DNA of 49,082 bases from the NCBI GenBank assembly GCA_030430995.1, contig JAUIKA010000001.1:1-49082 (forward strand), in the 5' to 3' direction. The position numbers were made by a program, and so were the translations under genes. The DNA is from Alphaproteobacteria bacterium (GTDB lineage: Bacteria; Pseudomonadota; Alphaproteobacteria; Rickettsiales; Rickettsiaceae). Position 1 is the first letter of the stretch, and every line of letters begins with the position of its first letter. Positions 25,852-34,716 of the stretch are shown here, piece after piece. Under the pieces are notes generated by a model. That model saw nothing but the letters and a program-made list of their open reading frames with translations. It was not told the origin of the DNA and made no database searches.

Positions 25852-26989
25852 TAGCCCCTCTTTTTATTTCAGTAGAAAAAAATACCCCCTTTAAAATTAC
25901 AACATCTAAAAGTGCCCCAGACGGCACTTGAATTACAGGGCTAATACTCTCTGCTTTTTTGATATAGTAATTCGCTATTCCATCAGCAGCATTCCCAAAT
26001 CCCCCTATTGCGTTATCTTTCAGATTAGACCCGAACTCTTTAAAAGAACTATGCTTCTTCTCCCCTCCAGCTGACATAAACATCGCTGGCATATTCTCGT
26101 TTTGAGCTGTTGCTGCTTTGCTCAGGCCAGATAAAAAACCTCCAAAAAATGCATTCTGCAAATGCTGAGCATCCATAGATATTACCTTACCCTTGATTCC
26201 AGGCAAGCCATCATCTCCAGTTACAATGCCTTCTATGCTTGTCTCAAATGCCCTCTTACCTTGAACGCAAGATAGGGTCTCTAGACGCAAAAAAGCTCTC
26301 TCACTAGATAAGTCTCCATAACAACTCCCTATTATCCTGCATTCTTTAAGGGCTATCTTTGCACCAGAAGGCGCTACAGCATTTGCAGTAACTCTGATAA
26401 TTACTGGCATAGGATCAGCTTGCACCCCTATACCTGTAGAGACTGATATACCGCTAAGCAGTCTAGATGGAACATAAGTTCCTGCTGGGATATAAATACT
26501 TAGATCTTTTGGTAGATCGCTACTAGCGCCTATTTTACTTATAGAGATATTTTGCTGCCTTGGCGCCTCAAAAACTTGCTGCTCTGTTTTTCTGCTTTGC
26601 CTGTCTAACTGACTTATTCTACGCTCTTTATCTATCTGGAATCTTAAATTATCTATATCTTGATTTGTAGTTTTTGAGATCTTATCTAACTTTTCCTCTA
26701 TGCTAGAGAGTAACTTCTCATTTGCTTGCTTTTGACTGATTTCACTATCCTTGAGTTTATTCTCAAAATGCTCCTGCCAAATTTTATCTTGCGAGAGCAC
26801 CTCTGCCGCTGTTTTTATTGGCTGCTCTGCTGCTACATTTTTTATCTCTTTCTTTTTACTTATAGAACTTAAAACAAGCAGCCCTATTCCTGCAATCGCA
26901 GCTAAAAAAAGACCTGCTGATAAACGTTTAGAACTTGTCTCTTTTTGATTTTTTCCCTTTAAAAGTTTTTCTAATAATTCAATAGTCAT
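25841..26989 (-). CDS. traB: TraB, core-complex protein (VirB10-like)
   Basis: The 382-residue protein (F TraB 475) has an inner-membrane anchor, LSAGLFLAAIAGIGLLVLSS, at about residues 23-42, and a coiled-coil linker with a run of heptads to about residue 130. The VirB10-type beta domain follows, with IYIPAGTYVPSRLLSGISVS and PVIIRVTANAVAPSGAKIAL. The C-terminus includes PSGALLDVVILKGVFF. TraB spans the envelope and joins TraK and TraV to the inner membrane. It overlaps traK by 11 bases. Confidence 0.93.
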   Translation of the reverse strand: MTIELLEKLLKGKNQKETSSKRLSAGLFLAAIAGIGLLVLSSISKKKEIKNVAAEQPIKTAAEVLSQDKIWQEHFENKLKDSEISQKQANEKLLSSIEEKLDKISKTTNQDIDNLRFQIDKERRISQLDRQSRKTEQQVFEAPRQQNISISKIGASSDLPKDLSIYIPAGTYVPSRLLSGISVSTGIGVQADPMPVIIRVTANAVAPSGAKIALKECRIIGSCYGDLSSERAFLRLETLSCVQGKRAFETSIEGIVTGDDGLPGIKGKVISMDAQHLQNAFFGGFLSGLSKAATAQNENMPAMFMSAGGEKKHSSFKEFGSNLKDNAIGGFGNAADGIANYYIKKAESISPVIQVPSGALLDVVILKGVFFSTEIKRGANEK

Positions 26990-27575
26990 ATATAAGCACC
27001 TGTAATCTTTCTCCTTTTTTTATTTTATCTTTTGAGCAGTAATAATTTTGAGTCTTAGGATAAATCTCTTTTATAAAATTTTTATCTACCACTAAAGCTC
27101 TTTTAGCTCTTACATCAAATAACTCAAAACCAGATAAGAAATATCCCTTTTTAACAGCGATAAAATCTTTATTGAAAATAGTAGTTCTCTTTGAATACGG
27201 TCTGAATTGCTCCCTGCCACTAAGAATAAGGGATAACTTATATTCAAAACCATTATTCTCCTCTAGAGAAGGTAAAATACTGAAATTCTGCTTCAAAGAC
27301 ACTTCTATATCTTGAGGTTTTATATCATAAGTCTCAAACTCCAGATCTTTTTGTGATCCCGTATGAGTAATGATACTGAAGCTAAATTTATCCACCTTAG
27401 GAAGCAACACAAGCTTATCACTCAAAGCTGAGGATAAAATATCAAACTTATCTCTATCTCCTACTATCTCTTTTATCCTCATGTCCCGAGCACTAATCCA
27501 GTTATATTTATTTGAAATTTTGATCCCAAATGCAGATGTAGCAACAAAACAAATAATAGCTAATAAATATCTCAT
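26979..27575 (-). CDS. traK: TraK, core-complex protein (VirB9-like)
   Basis: The 198-residue protein (F TraK 242) has a signal peptide (LLAIICFVATSAFG) and beta-rich sequence. FNKDFIAVKKGYFLSGFELFD and DVRAKRALVVDKNFIKEIYPK resemble the conserved TraK region for the outer-membrane collar. It is placed between traE and traB exactly as in F, overlapping each slightly (4 and 11 bases). The name rests on order and weaker motifs, so confidence is slightly lower than for traB. Confidence 0.82.
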   Translation of the reverse strand: MRYLLAIICFVATSAFGIKISNKYNWISARDMRIKEIVGDRDKFDILSSALSDKLVLLPKVDKFSFSIITHTGSQKDLEFETYDIKPQDIEVSLKQNFSILPSLEENNGFEYKLSLILSGREQFRPYSKRTTIFNKDFIAVKKGYFLSGFELFDVRAKRALVVDKNFIKEIYPKTQNYYCSKDKIKKGERLQVLIYDY

Positions 27576-28129
27576 ACTCCTTCCTCTATACTTGGTTCAA
27601 ACCTCTTGAGTTTTAATACGCCAGATACCAATTCAAACTCCATCTTGCATTTTATTTTCTTTGTCTCCTTGCCTTCATGGCCAAATCTACTGCTAAGTAG
27701 CCCCTCTACAAAAAGAGTCAATTCTCCTTCATTAGCTGTCCATTTTTGAGGAATAAAAAATGTAGATATTTTATGCTTCTTAATAGTCTCAGACTGATGG
27801 TCAAAATAACTACACATATCTCTATAATTACTATCTGTTGAATTCTGCAATATGAAATCCTTCTTAATATCAATATTGCTCTCATTAAGATCCATAAGCA
27901 TAGACATATGCATCGCTGCTATAGAGTTTAAATAACTGCTAGAGACCTTATTTTTGCCAATCTCCATTTTTTGAGACACAAATGGAGTTAATATAACCTT
28001 TGTATCACTTGTGAATATTTTTACTGATAAAAGAGCATTAGAAATCAAAAGCAAGAAACTCAGGAGCAAGAAAAAGGTTCTCTGGCGATATAGATTATCT
28101 GTATTTTGAAGTAAAATTTTATTTAGCAT
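27572..28129 (-). CDS. traE: TraE, inner-membrane core protein (VirB8-like)
   Basis: The 185-residue protein (F TraE 188) has a short cytoplasmic start, one membrane helix (FFLLLSFLLLISNALLSVKI), and a periplasmic domain. VILTPFVSQKMEIGKNKVSS is the family motif with the usual TPP-like turn. HKISTFFIPQKW and LFVEGLLSSRFG follow. TraE is the VirB8-like nucleating component of the F-type channel. It follows traL by 4 bases and overlaps traK by 4. Confidence 0.92.
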   Translation of the reverse strand: MLNKILLQNTDNLYRQRTFFLLLSFLLLISNALLSVKIFTSDTKVILTPFVSQKMEIGKNKVSSSYLNSIAAMHMSMLMDLNESNIDIKKDFILQNSTDSNYRDMCSYFDHQSETIKKHKISTFFIPQKWTANEGELTLFVEGLLSSRFGHEGKETKKIKCKMEFELVSGVLKLKRFEPSIEEGV

Positions 28130-28133
28130 AACA

Positions 28134-28415
28134 TCAGTAAAATATTTTTTCTTTTGAATCAGGCATGCGAGGAAGAAATTTATTCCCTAGATACCAGTAA
28201 TAGTATTTTTGCAGCAAGCCTTTATGCCACCAATTATGGACATAGTTGCCAATCAACAGCCCAGCGCCCATTCCTACTAAGCCTGGGATGAAATCTGTTA
28301 TCATCCATACCAATACTAAAAATATCCCTCCAAATATAACCATACCAGCGTTAAGTCCATATATACGAGCCGGCGCATTTAAACATGTCTGGAGTCTCAT
28401 AACTACCTCATGCAA
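28134..28415 (-). CDS. traL: TraL, pilus assembly membrane protein (VirB3-like)
   Basis: The 93-residue protein (F TraL 91) carries the TraL opening VVMRLQTCLNAPARIYGLNA, a hydrophobic hairpin, MVIFGGIFLVLVWMITDFIPG and LVGMGAGLLIGNYVH, and the basic tail YYYWYLGNKFLPRMPDSKE. Such proteins sit in the inner membrane next to the TraC ATPase. It directly follows the pilin-like gene, overlapping it by 8 bases, as in the F order A-L-E-K. Confidence 0.93.
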   Translation of the reverse strand: MHEVVMRLQTCLNAPARIYGLNAGMVIFGGIFLVLVWMITDFIPGLVGMGAGLLIGNYVHNWWHKGLLQKYYYWYLGNKFLPRMPDSKEKIFY

Positions 28416-28695
28416 AATTCATCAAAGCCTTGAAAATGCCATATACTACAAGAGCTACAGCGAATCCGTGCCCTGCAGCCATAGCCCTGTCTTTAATACT
28501 ACCACTACCTATCGCTGCCCCTAAAAAGGAGCCTATAGCAAGCCATAAGGTTATGTTGTCATTGACTATTGTAAAGAAATTTTTATATAGATCTTTGTTG
28601 ACTTTAGCTACTTCTAATTTATCCATGGCATATACTGATGCTGCTGAAAAATTTAGTAGGGATATATAAATGATTTTTTTAAATGTATTTTTCAT
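28408..28695 (-). CDS. traA: TraA-like pilin precursor
   Basis: The preferred start is the ATG at 28693-28695, giving 95 residues with a signal peptide (KIIYISLLNFSAASVYAMDK). The mature part has two hydrophobic helices, FFTIVNDNITLWLAIGSFLG and HGFAVALVVYGIFKALM, joined by a short charged loop, IKDRAMAAG. This matches the two-helix F pilin in size and layout and is the first gene before traL. A longer reading to 28761 adds 22 residues ahead of the signal peptide, which is less likely. The pilin would be the major subunit of the conjugative pilus. Confidence 0.72.
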   Translation of the reverse strand: MKNTFKKIIYISLLNFSAASVYAMDKLEVAKVNKDLYKNFFTIVNDNITLWLAIGSFLGAAIGSGSIKDRAMAAGHGFAVALVVYGIFKALMNFA

Positions 28696-28938
28696 ATAAA
28701 AATATATTAGGTTGCACAACGCCGCAATCACTACTTCACTTATAGTAGCTGTTGCTTGCATCTACCACGCTATCACTACTTTGTCATAATGTAAAGTGTT
28801 TTTTATTTTTTTAAAAAAAATATATATTTAAAAATGTATAATAAAAATTAATACAATATATTCCTGGCATTTTAAAAAAATAAATGTTAGACTGCTGAAA
28901 ATATATGTACCTAAACCCTAAAAAATCTTTATAATAAA
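28696..28938 (-). promoter_or_regulatory. Upstream region of the tra operon
   Basis: This AT-rich gap lies between the first tra gene and the divergently transcribed XRE regulator. It must hold the promoter of the tra operon, and its place next to an HTH regulator gene suggests that regulator's operator. I cannot fix -35/-10 boxes with confidence in such AT-rich DNA. Confidence 0.35.
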
Positions 28939-28965
28939 ATGCAAAGAACTATTTTTATAACATTA

Positions 28966-29385
28966 ATGACAACTTTAAAGAAAAAAATTACATCTTTTCT
29001 TAAAGAAAAGAATCTAAATCCCTCTTCCTTTTGTAAAAACACCAATATGTCACATTCAGCTATTCATAATATTTTAAATTCCCCGATACCTAACCCTACG
29101 ATAGAAACTGTTCTGGAAATAGCTAAAGTAATGAATTGCTCTTTGAATGATTTATTCGATCAAGGGTATACAACTACTCCTACACTTCAGATAAAAGATG
29201 TTTCATTATTAAAATCTGTCTGTTTGTCATTATGTAATGAAAAAGCTATAGAAGGAAAAACTTTTGAAGAATTTTTATCTGATATTAAATATATATATAT
29301 ATATTGTATAGATAATAAATTAAAATCCTCTGATAAAAATTTTGTTAATTGGTATTTAAAAAATAAATCTAACATAAACCTTTAA
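28966..29385 (+). CDS. XRE/Cro-type HTH regulator next to the tra operon
   Basis: The protein starts best at MTTLKKKITSFLKEKNLNPS (codon 10 of a 148-residue reading). SSFCKNTNMSHSAIHNILNS is an HTH, followed by PIPNPTIETVLEIAKVMNCS with LNDLF, the usual XRE continuation. The C-terminal 60 residues are unknown. A single regulator diverging from the conjugation operon is a natural candidate for a repressor of transfer. It ends 10 bases from the convergent symporter gene. Confidence 0.8.
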   Translation: MTTLKKKITSFLKEKNLNPSSFCKNTNMSHSAIHNILNSPIPNPTIETVLEIAKVMNCSLNDLFDQGYTTTPTLQIKDVSLLKSVCLSLCNEKAIEGKTFEEFLSDIKYIYIYCIDNKLKSSDKNFVNWYLKNKSNINL

Positions 29386-29395
29386 ATACAAAACT

Positions 29396-31915
29396 TTAAT
29401 TCTCTTGAGAAAAAGAGTTACTATTAGCTGGCCTGTTTAATTTTGTAATTAGGATTTCACCATACTTTCCTTTCTTATTTATTTCATACGCAAATTCTTG
29501 CTGATCTAAAAATTTAAAGACCCCCTCCCAATTTAGTAAGTAGGTATTCAAAAATCTCTCTCCTTTAGAAAACTCTAAAATTTCTTTTTTTGAAAAAATA
29601 TACCCCTTATAACGAAGACAGATCTGTATTTCATTATCCTTATTATAAAAATCTATATAAATAACGCTAGAATCGATAGCTAAATTAACTACATTGGTGA
29701 CTATACTGAATAGTATTTGATATGTCAGAGGCTTAGGCAGCGGGAAATCCTCTATGGTTTTTAGAAAATTAATTTTCTGTTTTTTTTGTTTCAATTTTAT
29801 ATCAACAAATGACTTTATCTCTTCCAAGAGAATCTCTAGATCTTGTTTTGAAGTGCTCGCTGAATACCCATGAATAAAGTTGCTTTGAACCATTTTTTGC
29901 ATTACATAATATCTCTCTACTATTGAGAAAAATTTCTCTTCGATATTGGTTTTTTTGGTGATAATATTTAATGGGATATTCCCATTTAAGTCACTCTTTT
30001 GATAATTTCTATACTGGGGAAAAAGTGTATTCCCGCGCCTAAAAAAAAGCAATATAAAAAATCCTAATAGTAAGCACCCTATGTAATAGGGTAAATATTG
30101 GAAATTTATTTTTAAATCTGGAACATATGCAGAATTGAAAGCTGCTACTAATAAAATAACAAGCACTGTTATTCTAATTAATTGAAACAGGTTAATAAAA
30201 AATAAAAAATTCGATAAAAAGATTATTCCAAAAGGAATTATATAAATTCGCGAAAGATTTACCCCCTCTATTATTAAAATTGAAGTGAAAATATTTATAA
30301 AAAGGGTTAGTTTCCAATACAAATCAAGATTCTTTATAAACTTAATCCAATATTCATAAAAAACTAACATTAGGTTTATACTCAATGTGACATAAATTAC
30401 TATTTCTAATACCTTGTCTTCCTTAATAAAAAAAATTAGAACAGGGCTATAGGATAAAAAACTTACCACTAATAAAAGCGGGAATTTCCCTTTCTCCAAG
30501 ACGGAAGGAAAAAAGCTTTGCTTATTTAAATACCCCATTAAAAGGGGTAAGTAATTTTTTTTACTATCAAAACTTAACATTAAGTGCGATACAACAAATG
30601 TAGTGAAACTAGCTATTATTCCTATCAACGCACTAAAAGAAGAAAATTTTCCATCATAAAAAGCTGCAACATTTGTTGCTATCACAGCACCTATTAAAGC
30701 TATATGAAATGTGGCCTTATTAGTTTTTATTCCTAAAAAACCTAAAATTAATGGGACGAGAATTATTGGATGAGAAAAGTTAGATACAAAAAATACTATA
30801 TCATGTATTTTATAATTTTTTAATGCAATTGGTAATACTGTAAACCCAACAAATAACCCCACTCCTCTTAAAATTAATAAATTACCATTAAAATTTGGGA
30901 ACACCTTATATATAAAATCTTTTGCTATGATTACACTTGTAGTGTTTAAATATGAATCTGCTGTTGACATAATAACTGCCAAGATACTACAAATCATTAC
31001 TCCTGTCAGCCCTATTCCTAGATTTTTAGAGGCAAAATCTAAAAGTTCCAAATTTTGATTTGTATCAGTTATTTGTATCCTTGATAAAAATCCTATAATG
31101 ATAATTACAACATAGAATACAACAGATAAAGCACCGGTTATACAAAAAGATTTTAATATATTTTCTTTTTTTTTCTGCATCAGAACTCTTTGGATAAAAG
31201 GAGCTTCACAAGGAATAAAGTATAGTAACATTCCTAGCATAATAAAAATATCATTGCTTGTAATTTTTATATGGCAACAGTCTCTCTTTATTTTATTTAC
31301 AAATATTTGTATGCCACCTACATTTTCTATTCCTTTAAGGCAAACTAATGGAAATACAATGAAGAATATAAAAAACTGTAGTACATCTGTAAGTGCAACC
31401 GATTGGATGCCTCCGACTACAGAGTAGATTGTAAAAATAAAAACACAAATTACTGCCCCATGAACATAATTTATCCCGAAATAATTTGATATATTTGCTA
31501 AAGCCGTAACTTGAACAGAAAGAAACCCTATAGACGTAATTATCACTGAAGTGCTTACTATAACTTTAGCAGTAGTCCCATAAAACTTCTCTATAATATC
31601 TGGCAAAGTTAAACAATCTTTTAAATTTGCTTTTCTAGAATATATATACCCTGAAAGCAACCAACTCAATGGTTTTAATAATGTAGCTAATATATATGCA
31701 ACATTTAAGGCATAAACACTACCCACTCCCCCCATTGTAGTACTAGAGCTAATCCCTGTAGCAAATAATGTACCTACCATCACCGTATTAGAGAAGTTGC
31801 CTTTTCCAAGTGTATATTCTTCTACTGTTTTTACTTTGTTATACTTATAAAATCCTATTATTAGGCATAATAATAAATACCCCAAAACAATAGAAATATC
31901 TAAATATTCATACAT
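29396..31915 (-). CDS. Sodium/solute symporter fused to a degenerate histidine-kinase-like module
   Basis: The 839-residue protein has an SSS/SLC5 transporter core (about residues 1-440) with the typical opening YTLGKGNFSNTVMVGTLFAT and the signature ILAVIMSTADSYLNTTSVII. More membrane helices run to about 640. The last 190 residues are soluble and look like a degraded sensor kinase: an N-box-like LFSIVTNVVNLAIDSSVIYI, then beta-rich HATPase-like sequence without clear G boxes. Transporter-kinase fusions of this kind (for example CbrA) sense their substrate. Whether the kinase part is catalytic is doubtful. It overlaps the GNAT gene by 8 bases. Confidence 0.78.
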   Translation of the reverse strand: MYEYLDISIVLGYLLLCLIIGFYKYNKVKTVEEYTLGKGNFSNTVMVGTLFATGISSSTTMGGVGSVYALNVAYILATLLKPLSWLLSGYIYSRKANLKDCLTLPDIIEKFYGTTAKVIVSTSVIITSIGFLSVQVTALANISNYFGINYVHGAVICVFIFTIYSVVGGIQSVALTDVLQFFIFFIVFPLVCLKGIENVGGIQIFVNKIKRDCCHIKITSNDIFIMLGMLLYFIPCEAPFIQRVLMQKKKENILKSFCITGALSVVFYVVIIIIGFLSRIQITDTNQNLELLDFASKNLGIGLTGVMICSILAVIMSTADSYLNTTSVIIAKDFIYKVFPNFNGNLLILRGVGLFVGFTVLPIALKNYKIHDIVFFVSNFSHPIILVPLILGFLGIKTNKATFHIALIGAVIATNVAAFYDGKFSSFSALIGIIASFTTFVVSHLMLSFDSKKNYLPLLMGYLNKQSFFPSVLEKGKFPLLLVVSFLSYSPVLIFFIKEDKVLEIVIYVTLSINLMLVFYEYWIKFIKNLDLYWKLTLFINIFTSILIIEGVNLSRIYIIPFGIIFLSNFLFFINLFQLIRITVLVILLVAAFNSAYVPDLKINFQYLPYYIGCLLLGFFILLFFRRGNTLFPQYRNYQKSDLNGNIPLNIITKKTNIEEKFFSIVERYYVMQKMVQSNFIHGYSASTSKQDLEILLEEIKSFVDIKLKQKKQKINFLKTIEDFPLPKPLTYQILFSIVTNVVNLAIDSSVIYIDFYNKDNEIQICLRYKGYIFSKKEILEFSKGERFLNTYLLNWEGVFKFLDQQEFAYEINKKGKYGEILITKLNRPANSNSFSQEN

Positions 31916-32405
31916 ATATATCTTTTTTTAAAAAATATCTTTTAACGGGAAGTGGATATTCTCTAACAAATTCTACTTTATATCCGTGTTTTTTATATAA
32001 GTCCAAAGAATCTTCATAAATTGTCTCTAAAGTAATAAATGAACATTTTGCTAAACAAGCTTCTCTGTAAGCAAAATCTAGCAATTTGCCTGCTATTCCT
32101 TTTCTTCGGAAGTATTTTTCAACAAATAAGTATCTTATTTCGATGGTACTAAAAAAATACCTTAATACAATGTGTCCTGCTATATCTTTTCCTTTTTTTG
32201 CATGATAGACCAAATAGTCTGATGCGTGGTTTTCAGAAAAAATTTCAGTGAAATAGTCCCTAAATTTGTTCTTTATCTTCATAAAACAAATGTCAAAAGA
32301 TTGGCTTTTTTCTATAGTGAAACCATGATTATTCATTTGAATACATCGAGATTCTTCCATTTTCATAATACAACTTTTATACATGTTAAGCATAAACCAA
32401 TTCAT
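31908..32405 (-). CDS. GNAT-family acetyltransferase
   Basis: The protein reads up to 165 residues; the true start may be the methionine of MNNHGFTIEK, about 24 codons in. The GNAT core is clear: IEIRYLFVEKYFRRKGIAGK is motif A with R-x-x-G-I/A for acetyl-CoA binding, and SLDLYKKHGYKVEF is the terminal motif B. The substrate is unknown. Its long reading overlaps the replication-initiator-like gene by 20 bases and the symporter gene by 8, so all three form one transcript. Confidence 0.82.
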   Translation of the reverse strand: MNWFMLNMYKSCIMKMEESRCIQMNNHGFTIEKSQSFDICFMKIKNKFRDYFTEIFSENHASDYLVYHAKKGKDIAGHIVLRYFFSTIEIRYLFVEKYFRRKGIAGKLLDFAYREACLAKCSFITLETIYEDSLDLYKKHGYKVEFVREYPLPVKRYFLKKDIYV

Positions 32406-33996
32406 CTAATTTTTCAGGATTATTTTCAAAAATCGGGATGAGATAGTCCCTCAAATCTTGTTCTGATCTCTCAGAGCCTAAATGCTGCAAAAACATCTTT
32501 TTCTGTGTTTTCTGATTTAAATTTCTGTCATAAGCCTGAAACTTTAGCAGACTCAAGCTGTTAGCCATATTTTGAGGGCTGTGTTGCTGCATCATAATAA
32601 GTATTTGCCTATAGGTAAACTCTAACCCTAAAAGATAGTCTATCATATTATTTAACTTTCCCCCCTCCCCTTTTCTACTAGTTCCTAATATTTCTTTGTA
32701 AGATTCAGGAATATCAAGTTCTTTAGCTTGTTTTTGTTGCCACTGCAATTGAACAAATTCTTCTAGGGTTTGCTCTAATCTATGATCTTCAACTAGTATT
32801 TCAGCTTTATCTAACTGCTCAGCAGCTTGTAGTTTATGAGGAGTTTGCCAATTTCCTTGCAAGGCAAGCCCGTAAGCAACAGACAAAGCTATCTCGCTCC
32901 CTTGTTTGTCAGACAAACCTATCATAGATTTAGGCTTCCAGTTAGCAGCTTGATAAACAAACTCACTAGCTAATCTATGAGGATTAATCTCTTTTCTTTT
33001 TTGCCTATCTAGTTTATTCCACACAGAGTAAGCATATTTCTCTGCTTTTGTTTTTAGTTGTTCCCCTAGTTTTTCTTTTGAAATAGAGAGTAACTTAGAA
33101 AAAGATTTTTTAGAATTAAAAATCTTCTTTAAGTTATTCTTTATATTATTATTTTTTATAGTGTTTTTATTATTATATTGACTTATTTGAGCAATAGAAG
33201 GGTCTGCTGCTGCAATGTCACTCTTTGTCTCTTGGTGAGCATTAGCTTTTAGTGATTTAATAGCGCTTTCCTCAAGGATAGAGAAATTCCATAAGACTTT
33301 GTCATATCTATTACTGTCAATATTTTTAGCTAAAACCTTTTCTTTAGATAAATAGCCAGCTGCTATTAGAGTTTTTATAGCCCTACAGATAGAGGAAGAC
33401 GTAGATGAGAACTTTGATATAATTTCTTTGCTAGAGAAGGTAACGTTATTAGATTTATTAATATAAGCTTTTGAGGCTAGCCAGATTAGAATTAGTTTGG
33501 CTAAATCAGGTAGATCTTTACTAGAAAGGATCTTTTTAACAAAAGAGTAATCCAATAAAATAAACATTTTTACTCTATCTAGATAATCAAGATAAGACTC
33601 TTTAGTAGACTCAAAAGGATCGTGATGACCATAACTATCCTTGGCTATTTTATTTAAGTAATTGAAATTACCATCAGGCAGTGTTGGAGTAATAACGTTG
33701 CGGAAAGATTTTCCCCTCTTGTCTTTTTGCCTAAGAATTTTTATATATCCTTTTTCCTCCATAGATTTTTGTAGGGCGAATATTTTAGATTTAGAGTAAA
33801 TAAGTTTTTTAGCCCAAGTTTCAGCAGAGAATGATGCAGATCTCCCCTCCCCTACTCCTTTATTGAAGTGAGACAAAGAACATAGAGAAAAATAGAAGAC
33901 TTTCTCTGAGTTAGTTAGTCCTTTAAATGGTGAGTCCTCATGGACCCATAATATATGATCAAGCAATGCTTGTGGTGTTTTTGTGTAATTATTCAT
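32386..33996 (-). CDS. Putative replication initiator-like winged-helix protein
   Basis: The 536-residue protein has two winged-helix-like regions. The first covers about residues 20-105, with LTNSEKVFYFSLCSLSHFNK, and WAKKLIYSKSKIFALQKSME as recognition helix. The second covers about 160-230, with KEIISKFSSTSSSICRAIKT. The remainder is helical and Lys-rich without a known domain. Its place beside a repeat array and parA, with the start facing the array, fits a plasmid replication initiator. No ATPase motif is present. The role is inferred from context and architecture rather than from a named family. Confidence 0.5.
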   Translation of the reverse strand: MNNYTKTPQALLDHILWVHEDSPFKGLTNSEKVFYFSLCSLSHFNKGVGEGRSASFSAETWAKKLIYSKSKIFALQKSMEEKGYIKILRQKDKRGKSFRNVITPTLPDGNFNYLNKIAKDSYGHHDPFESTKESYLDYLDRVKMFILLDYSFVKKILSSKDLPDLAKLILIWLASKAYINKSNNVTFSSKEIISKFSSTSSSICRAIKTLIAAGYLSKEKVLAKNIDSNRYDKVLWNFSILEESAIKSLKANAHQETKSDIAAADPSIAQISQYNNKNTIKNNNIKNNLKKIFNSKKSFSKLLSISKEKLGEQLKTKAEKYAYSVWNKLDRQKRKEINPHRLASEFVYQAANWKPKSMIGLSDKQGSEIALSVAYGLALQGNWQTPHKLQAAEQLDKAEILVEDHRLEQTLEEFVQLQWQQKQAKELDIPESYKEILGTSRKGEGGKLNNMIDYLLGLEFTYRQILIMMQQHSPQNMANSLSLLKFQAYDRNLNQKTQKKMFLQHLGSERSEQDLRDYLIPIFENNPEKLDELVYA

Positions 33997-34314
33997 TCTG
34001 TACTAATTTCATTCCTTTTAGAAGCTCAACACTTGCTTTATAAGAAAAAAAGTAGTACACTTATGTTGTTTGATGGATGTACTTTGTTTTGATTTCTTGT
34101 AAGGCAAAGTGCGCCTAATTTTATTCATCCCTTTTTATTTTTGCATTTAATACTGCAAACTTTAATCTATATCTATAAAATTTTTATATCGGCTCATATA
34201 TTTCTTATCAAATTTTCTTTTCACTATAATAATACATTATTAACCATTACATACTACGAGATTTTTTCCTCAGGATCAAGTAAAAATTTAAAATTATTTG
34301 ATATATCATAATAA
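33997..34314. other. AT-rich gap between initiator-like gene and repeat array
   Basis: This stretch of about 320 bases has no credible gene. It must contain the promoter of the initiator-like gene, and it flanks the repeat array, so it could include an AT-rich unwinding region. I found no exact consensus DnaA box (TTATCCACA) by eye and no long hairpin. Confidence 0.4.
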
Positions 34315-34676
34315 TATGTATTGATATGTACTGGTATGTACTGGTATGTACTGGTATGTATTGATATGTACTGGTATGTACTGGTATGTATTGATATGTA
34401 CTGGTATGTACTGGTATGTATTGATATGTACTGGTATGTACTGGTATGTATTGATATGTACTGGTATGTATTGATATGTACTGGTATGTACTGGTATGTA
34501 TTGATATGTATTGATATGTACTGGTATGTACTGGTATGTATTGATATGTACTGGTATGTACTGGTATGTATTGATATGTACTGGTATGTATTGATATGTA
34601 CTGGTATGTATTGATATGTACTGATATGTACTGGTATGTATTGATATGTATTGATATGTACTGGTATGTATTATAT
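34315..34676 (+). repeat. 35-unit 10-bp direct-repeat array (candidate centromere or iterons)
   Basis: From 34321 to 34670 the sequence is 35 consecutive 10-bp units ending in TATGTA. Twenty units read CTGGTATGTA, fourteen TTGATATGTA and one CTGATATGTA, mixed in no simple period, with partial units at both edges. The spacing equals about one helical turn, so every unit faces the same side of DNA. The array ends 40 bases before a small ParA gene followed by an RHH gene, the classic place of the centromere/operator of type Ib partition systems. An open frame through it (MYWYVLVCID repeated) is an artefact of the 30-bp coding period. Confidence 0.85.
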
Positions 34677-34716
34677 AATAGAAAAGAGTAGGGTATTATA
34701 TAAAATATAAGAGAAT

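Noticed and set aside
28408..28761. Longer 117-residue start for the pilin-like gene
   Set aside because: It places 22 extra residues before a well-formed signal peptide starting at 28695, so the shorter start was preferred.
34321..34614. 97-residue open frame reading MYWYVLVCID repeated
   Set aside because: It is only the translation of the 10-bp repeat array, which repeats as 30 bases in frame. There is no biological sign of a protein.
34315..34676. CRISPR array
   Set aside because: Units are contiguous 10-bp repeats with no unique spacers and no cas genes nearby.
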